Positions 5,944 through 8,484 of a stretch of 8,484 nt of DNA are shown here, piece by piece (position 1 is the first letter of the stretch; each line of letters opens with the position of its first letter). A program made the position numbers and the translations under genes. Below the pieces are notes generated by a model, which did not search any database, was not told the DNA's origin, and saw only the letters and a list, made by a program, of their open reading frames with translations. This stretch comes from Porphyromonadaceae bacterium UBA7555 (GTDB lineage Bacteria > Bacteroidota > Bacteroidia > Bacteroidales > Muribaculaceae), in the NCBI GenBank assembly GCA_002478045.1, contig DLLT01000038.1, positions 1 through 8,484 on the forward strand, read 5' to 3'.

Positions 5944-7143
5944 TCACGCCAGCCGAGCGAGTGCGGCGGAGATACGGTGCATGGCTTCGCGCAATTTATC
6001 ATCCGAGGTGGCGTAGCTCAAGCGTATGTACCCCGGAGCGCCGAAAGCCGCGCCGTCCACCGTGGCCACGTGTGCCTCGTGCAGCAGGTACATGGCCAGG
6101 GCCCCACTGTCGGCGATGACAGTGCCGTCAGGCGCCTTGCGGCCTATATATGCCGACACTTCGGGGAAAAGGTAGAACGCACCCCGGGGCTCGTTGACAC
6201 GCAGTCCGGGGATAGCACGTGCCATCTCCACCACCAAGTCGCGACGGCAGCGGAAAGCGGCGCACATCTCGGCCACGCAGTCCTGCGGCCCTTCATAGGC
6301 GGCCTCGGCGGCCTTTTGAGCTATGGATGACGCTCCGGAAGTATATTGTCCCTGCAACTTGGTCACGGCCTGAGCCACCCACAGCGGAGCAGCGCAATAG
6401 CCTATACGCCAGCCGGTCATGGCATAAGCCTTGGACACGCCGTTGATGACCACTACGCGATCGCGTAGCTCCTCGAAGGACGCCAGCGACGTGAAGCTGC
6501 CCGAAAAATTGATGTGCTCGTATATTTCGTCCGAGATGACAATGATGCGCTCGTGGCGTGCGATGACGTCCACCAGTGCCTGCAACTCGTCACGCGTATA
6601 CACACTACCCGTAGGATTGGACGGCGAGCACAACAGCACGATGCGCGTACGCTCGGTGATAGCGGCTTCCAATTGAGCCGGCGTCACCTTGAAATCGGCT
6701 TCTATACCGGCCGGAACCGTCACCACGGTGGCGCGGGACATCTTTACCATCTCAATGTAACTGACCCATGCCGGAGTGGGTATCACCACTTCGTCTCCGG
6801 GGTTGGCTATGGCCAAGATGCTGTTGCACAGCGCTTGTTTGGCGCCATTGCCCACTACTATCTGCTCGGGAGCAAAGGTCACGCCGTTTTCGCGCTCGAG
6901 CTTGGCGCTGACTGCACACCGCAGCGACATATATCCCGGCACGGGCGAATAGAAACTGAAATTGGCATCCACGGCCGCTTTGGCCGCTTCCTTGATATGC
7001 TGCGGTGTATAGAAGTCCGGTTCGCCGACGCTCAAATTGATTACATCCACCCCTCGGGCACGCAATTCGGCACTCTTTTGGGACATCGCCAAGGTCTGAG
7101 ACCGGGCAAGCGACTGCACCAGCAACGACGGTTCTTGCTTCAT
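5944..7143 (-). CDS. Class I PLP-dependent aminotransferase (aspartate/prephenate aminotransferase type)
   Basis: A fold-type I aminotransferase that moves an amino group between an amino acid and a 2-oxo acid; the I-gamma aspartate aminotransferase subgroup is most likely. Its 399 residues match that group. Visible landmarks are SVGEPDF (38-44), GAKQAL at the cofactor phosphate (100-105), W126 stacking on the ring, NPTG (176-179), SDEIY (204-208, D205 binding the pyridine nitrogen), the Schiff-base lysine K238 in GVSKAYAMTGWRIGY, and R374 in YIRLSYA, which binds the substrate carboxylate. All are intact. Substrate cannot be settled by eye: aspartate, aromatic amino acids or prephenate are options. 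Its pairing with tyrS is suggestive of aromatic metabolism but not proof. ATG 7141-7143 gives the normal N-terminus. Its promoter is at 7274-7305, and the leader includes a 23-base duplication. Confidence 0.93.
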   Translation of the reverse strand: MKQEPSLLVQSLARSQTLAMSQKSAELRARGVDVINLSVGEPDFYTPQHIKEAAKAAVDANFSFYSPVPGYMSLRCAVSAKLERENGVTFAPEQIVVGNGAKQALCNSILAIANPGDEVVIPTPAWVSYIEMVKMSRATVVTVPAGIEADFKVTPAQLEAAITERTRIVLLCSPSNPTGSVYTRDELQALVDVIARHERIIVISDEIYEHINFSGSFTSLASFEELRDRVVVINGVSKAYAMTGWRIGYCAAPLWVAQAVTKLQGQYTSGASSIAQKAAEAAYEGPQDCVAEMCAAFRCRRDLVVEMARAIPGLRVNEPRGAFYLFPEVSAYIGRKAPDGTVIADSGALAMYLLHEAHVATVDGAAFGAPGYIRLSYATSDDKLREAMHRISAALARLA

Positions 7144-7160
7144 AACTCTATATTATATAT

Positions 7161-7206
7161 CGTGTTAGTTTTCTGAAAGTCTTCGTGTTAGTATTCTGAA
7201 AGTCTT
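7161..7206. repeat. 23-base tandem duplication in the aminotransferase leader
   Basis: Positions 7161-7183 and 7184-7206 are two directly adjacent copies of a 23-base unit that starts CGTGTTAGT and ends TTCTGAAAGTCTT. They differ at one base only (T at 7170, A at 7193). The pair lies 18-63 bases upstream of the aminotransferase start codon, downstream of its promoter, and so is in the untranslated leader. Confidence 0.85.
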
Positions 7207-7273
7207 TTATCGTCTTTCTTGGTAAAACACATACGCGTGCACAGGCTCGCCCGCGCATACGCATATACTCGGA

Positions 7274-7305
7274 CAAAGGTACAAAATCTTTGTCTAACGC
7301 GCAAA
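7274..7305 (-). promoter_or_regulatory. Bacteroidetes-type promoter for the aminotransferase-tyrS unit
   Basis: Read on the minus strand, TTTG (7302-7305), a 20-base spacer and TACCTTTG (7274-7281) match the Bacteroides -33/-7 consensus at all fixed positions. Transcription would start near 7267-7270, giving a leader of about 125 bases that contains the tandem duplication. Confidence 0.75.
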
Positions 7306-7379
7306 GCACGCCCGACAAGCCGCAGCGTGTTGAGCCCGAAATCTCAGTCCACGCCTGATATTCTTGACCGCTTCCAGCT

Positions 7380-7419
7380 TATTACCAAAAACCGGTCACT
7401 TGACCGCTTTTTGGTAATA
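7380..7419. repeat. Orphan 40-base near-palindrome with terminator-like shape
   Basis: The arm ATTACCAAAAACCGGTCA (7381-7398) is the reverse complement of TGACCGCTTTTTGGTAAT (7401-7418) except for one position (C/C at the twelfth base). T7380 and A7419 add one more pair. Only CT separates the arms, so an RNA fold would use an ACTT tetraloop. A GC-rich core flanked by A5 and T5 resembles a bidirectional terminator, yet both neighbouring genes point away from it. It lies upstream of both promoters. An operator, a terminator of an unseen small transcript, or a remnant of a small element are possible. Confidence 0.7.
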
Positions 7420-7479
7420 GAACGGGCATCCTGCCCCACTTTGCGGCATAATCTTGGCCGTAATGTCGGCGGCTTATCG

Positions 7480-7487
7480 TATCTTTG
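7480..7487 (+). promoter_or_regulatory. Probable promoter -7 box for the acyltransferase gene
   Basis: TATCTTTG fits TAnnTTTG exactly and is followed by CAC, a context typical of Bacteroidales promoters. It lies 69 bases before the start codon. The -33 region is weak: the nearest candidate is TTGG at 7455-7458, 21 bases upstream of the box. Confidence 0.55.
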
Positions 7488-7556
7488 CACCCGAAAACGA
7501 GGGCACCGCCCCCACAAAAGCATCGAGCCTCAAAAAAAAGACTATACCCAGCCGTC

Positions 7557-8484
7557 ATGGCCAAACAACGTAACCCAAGCTTCGAAATACTGCGCGTGGT
7601 GGCGATGTTCCTCATCGTCGTCTGGCACTTCCTGATGCACGGCGTCGGGCACAAACCCGTGGGCGTGAGCGCCGATGCAGCCTCGCTGTTCAACCTCTGC
7701 TCCATGGAACTGGCAGGATGCCTCTCCAAGGTCTCCACCAACTGCTACATCCTCATCACCGGATACTTCCTCATCAGTACGACCAAGCCCAAGTGGCCCA
7801 AGATTCCCAAGACATGGGCGCCGATATTCTTCTACTCGGTAGTTATTTTTGCATTGTTCTTCGCTTTTTCGGACCTGACACTCGGGTGGACTGACTTGGG
7901 CAAATCGCTGATGCCGCTGTACTTCGACCGCTACTGGTTTGCCACACGCTACGTGGCTTTGGTGGCACTCGCCCCCTTCCTGGCCGCTCCGGCACAGATG
8001 CTGACACGGCGTATGTACCTCATACTGTTGGCCGTGATGGCCGTCATCAACTTCGACTTCCTGCTGGGCGACGACCTCAGCGGCAACAACTCGTTGCTGT
8101 GGTTTGTCTTCCTGTTCTATGTCGGCGGATACATACGTCTGCACTTCGATCACGATGGACCCAACCATTTCGGCAAAGCCTATTTCGCAGCCGCAGCCGC
8201 ATTGGCCGCCATATTCCTGACGCACATTTTCCTGCATTATTCACTGTGGACGGCGCCGATGATGGTCGATTATCACGACAACAACGGCATACTCTTCGGC
8301 GTAGCGCTGCTGCTATTTCTCTGGACGGCAAGGCTCAAAGCCCCGAATACAGCCTTTGTACGCGCCATGGTGCGCATAGCGCCGCTCACATTCGGCGTCT
8401 ACCTGATACACGACAATGTCTACGTGCGCCACGCCCTGTGGAACGGCTGGATAGACGTGCACGGTGCGATACATTCATGGTGGT
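7557..8484 (+). CDS. Membrane acyltransferase, acyltransferase 3 family (3' end cut by the window)
   Basis: A multi-pass inner-membrane protein of the acyltransferase 3 (PF01757-like) type. Such proteins transfer acyl groups, usually acetyl, to surface or secreted polysaccharides and other envelope molecules. The frame has no stop to the window edge; 309 residues are visible, and the family is usually 330-400. The first membrane helix carries the family's R-x10-H signature as R13 and H24 (EILRVVAMFLIVVWH). Other marks are TNCYILITGYFLI (61-73), YWFATRYVALVALAPF (126-141) and LTFGVYLIHDN (277-287). Several hydrophobic segments are visible (for example about 88-106, 131-146, 153-170, 180-193, 208-226, 244-257). 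ATG 7557 places the conserved helix at the correct distance from the N-terminus, and no upstream in-frame ATG is present nearby. The substrate is unknown, and no polysaccharide locus is visible on this side of the window. Confidence 0.88.
   Translation, partial: MAKQRNPSFEILRVVAMFLIVVWHFLMHGVGHKPVGVSADAASLFNLCSMELAGCLSKVSTNCYILITGYFLISTTKPKWPKIPKTWAPIFFYSVVIFALFFAFSDLTLGWTDLGKSLMPLYFDRYWFATRYVALVALAPFLAAPAQMLTRRMYLILLAVMAVINFDFLLGDDLSGNNSLLWFVFLFYVGGYIRLHFDHDGPNHFGKAYFAAAAALAAIFLTHIFLHYSLWTAPMMVDYHDNNGILFGVALLLFLWTARLKAPNTAFVRAMVRIAPLTFGVYLIHDNVYVRHALWNGWIDVHGAIHSWW

Larger units (their letters stand above)
7144..7556. other. 413-base divergent spacer between aminotransferase and acyltransferase genes
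   Basis: No credible gene lies here. From left to right it holds a 23-base tandem duplication (7161-7206), a minus promoter (7274-7305), an 11-base direct repeat CTTGACCGCTT (7363-7373 and 7399-7409), a 40-base near-palindrome (7380-7419), a small GGGCA/TGCCC hairpin (7424-7436) and a plus -7 box (7480-7487). A GGGC/GCCC hairpin (7501-7511) would lie near the 5' end of the plus transcript. Confidence 0.6.

Noticed and set aside
5888..5947. Longer tyrS starting at the ATG at 5945-5947
   Set aside because: It would add 20 residues unlike any TyrRS N-terminus and overlap the upstream stop codon. ATG 5887 gives the family start.
7219..7635. 138-codon plus-strand frame across the divergent spacer
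   Set aside because: It runs through a promoter, a palindrome and the start of the acyltransferase gene in another frame. Composition is that of translated non-coding DNA.
7542..8237. 231-codon minus-strand frame
   Set aside because: Antisense to the acyltransferase gene, whose family motifs are clear on the plus strand.

Overview
The window looks like a chromosomal segment of a fairly GC-rich member of the Bacteroidales. Four things point there. The block thrS-infC-rpmI-rplT is translated without Shine-Dalgarno sequences. Several promoters fit the Bacteroidetes form TTTG-N19-21-TAnnTTTG exactly. The protein sequences have Bacteroidales character (from memory, no search was run). Coding DNA is strongly biased to C/G-ending codons while the intergenic DNA is AT-rich. 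The family cannot be fixed from sequence alone.

Layout. At the left edge (1-59, minus) lies only the N-terminus of an unidentified gene that opens with Asp-Thr-Pro repeats. Between it and thrS is a 340-base divergent control region. It holds two overlapping promoters pointing in opposite directions, a perfect 12+12 base palindrome sitting on them, and a GC-rich run of possible hairpins just before thrS. The plus-strand translation cluster follows: threonyl-tRNA synthetase (400-2337), initiation factor IF-3 (2400-2993), ribosomal protein L35 (3024-3221) and L20 (3430-3780), closed by a strong hairpin terminator (3799-3847). The rpmI-rplT gap is 208 bases and has no gene.

The middle and right part is on the minus strand, converging on rplT. 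A class I PLP aminotransferase (5944-7143) is followed after 56 bases by tyrosyl-tRNA synthetase (4595-5887), probably as one transcript from a well-formed promoter at 7274-7305. After a likely tyrS terminator lies a short, apparently frameshifted gene remnant (3999-4444). Its sequence resembles the N-terminal Rossmann half of a short-chain dehydrogenase with a decayed glycine motif. Nothing recognisable lies in 3848-3998.

At the right edge a divergent 413-base spacer (7144-7556) carries a 23-base tandem duplication, promoters in both directions and an orphan 40-base near-palindrome. It leads into a membrane acyltransferase (acyltransferase 3 family) that runs off the window.

The genes are mostly housekeeping: charging of Thr and Tyr, initiation, two large-subunit proteins and an amino-acid transaminase. 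The unusual material is in the control regions and the broken dehydrogenase-like gene. I see no clear novel multi-gene system, mobile element, CRISPR array, tRNA or rRNA gene.
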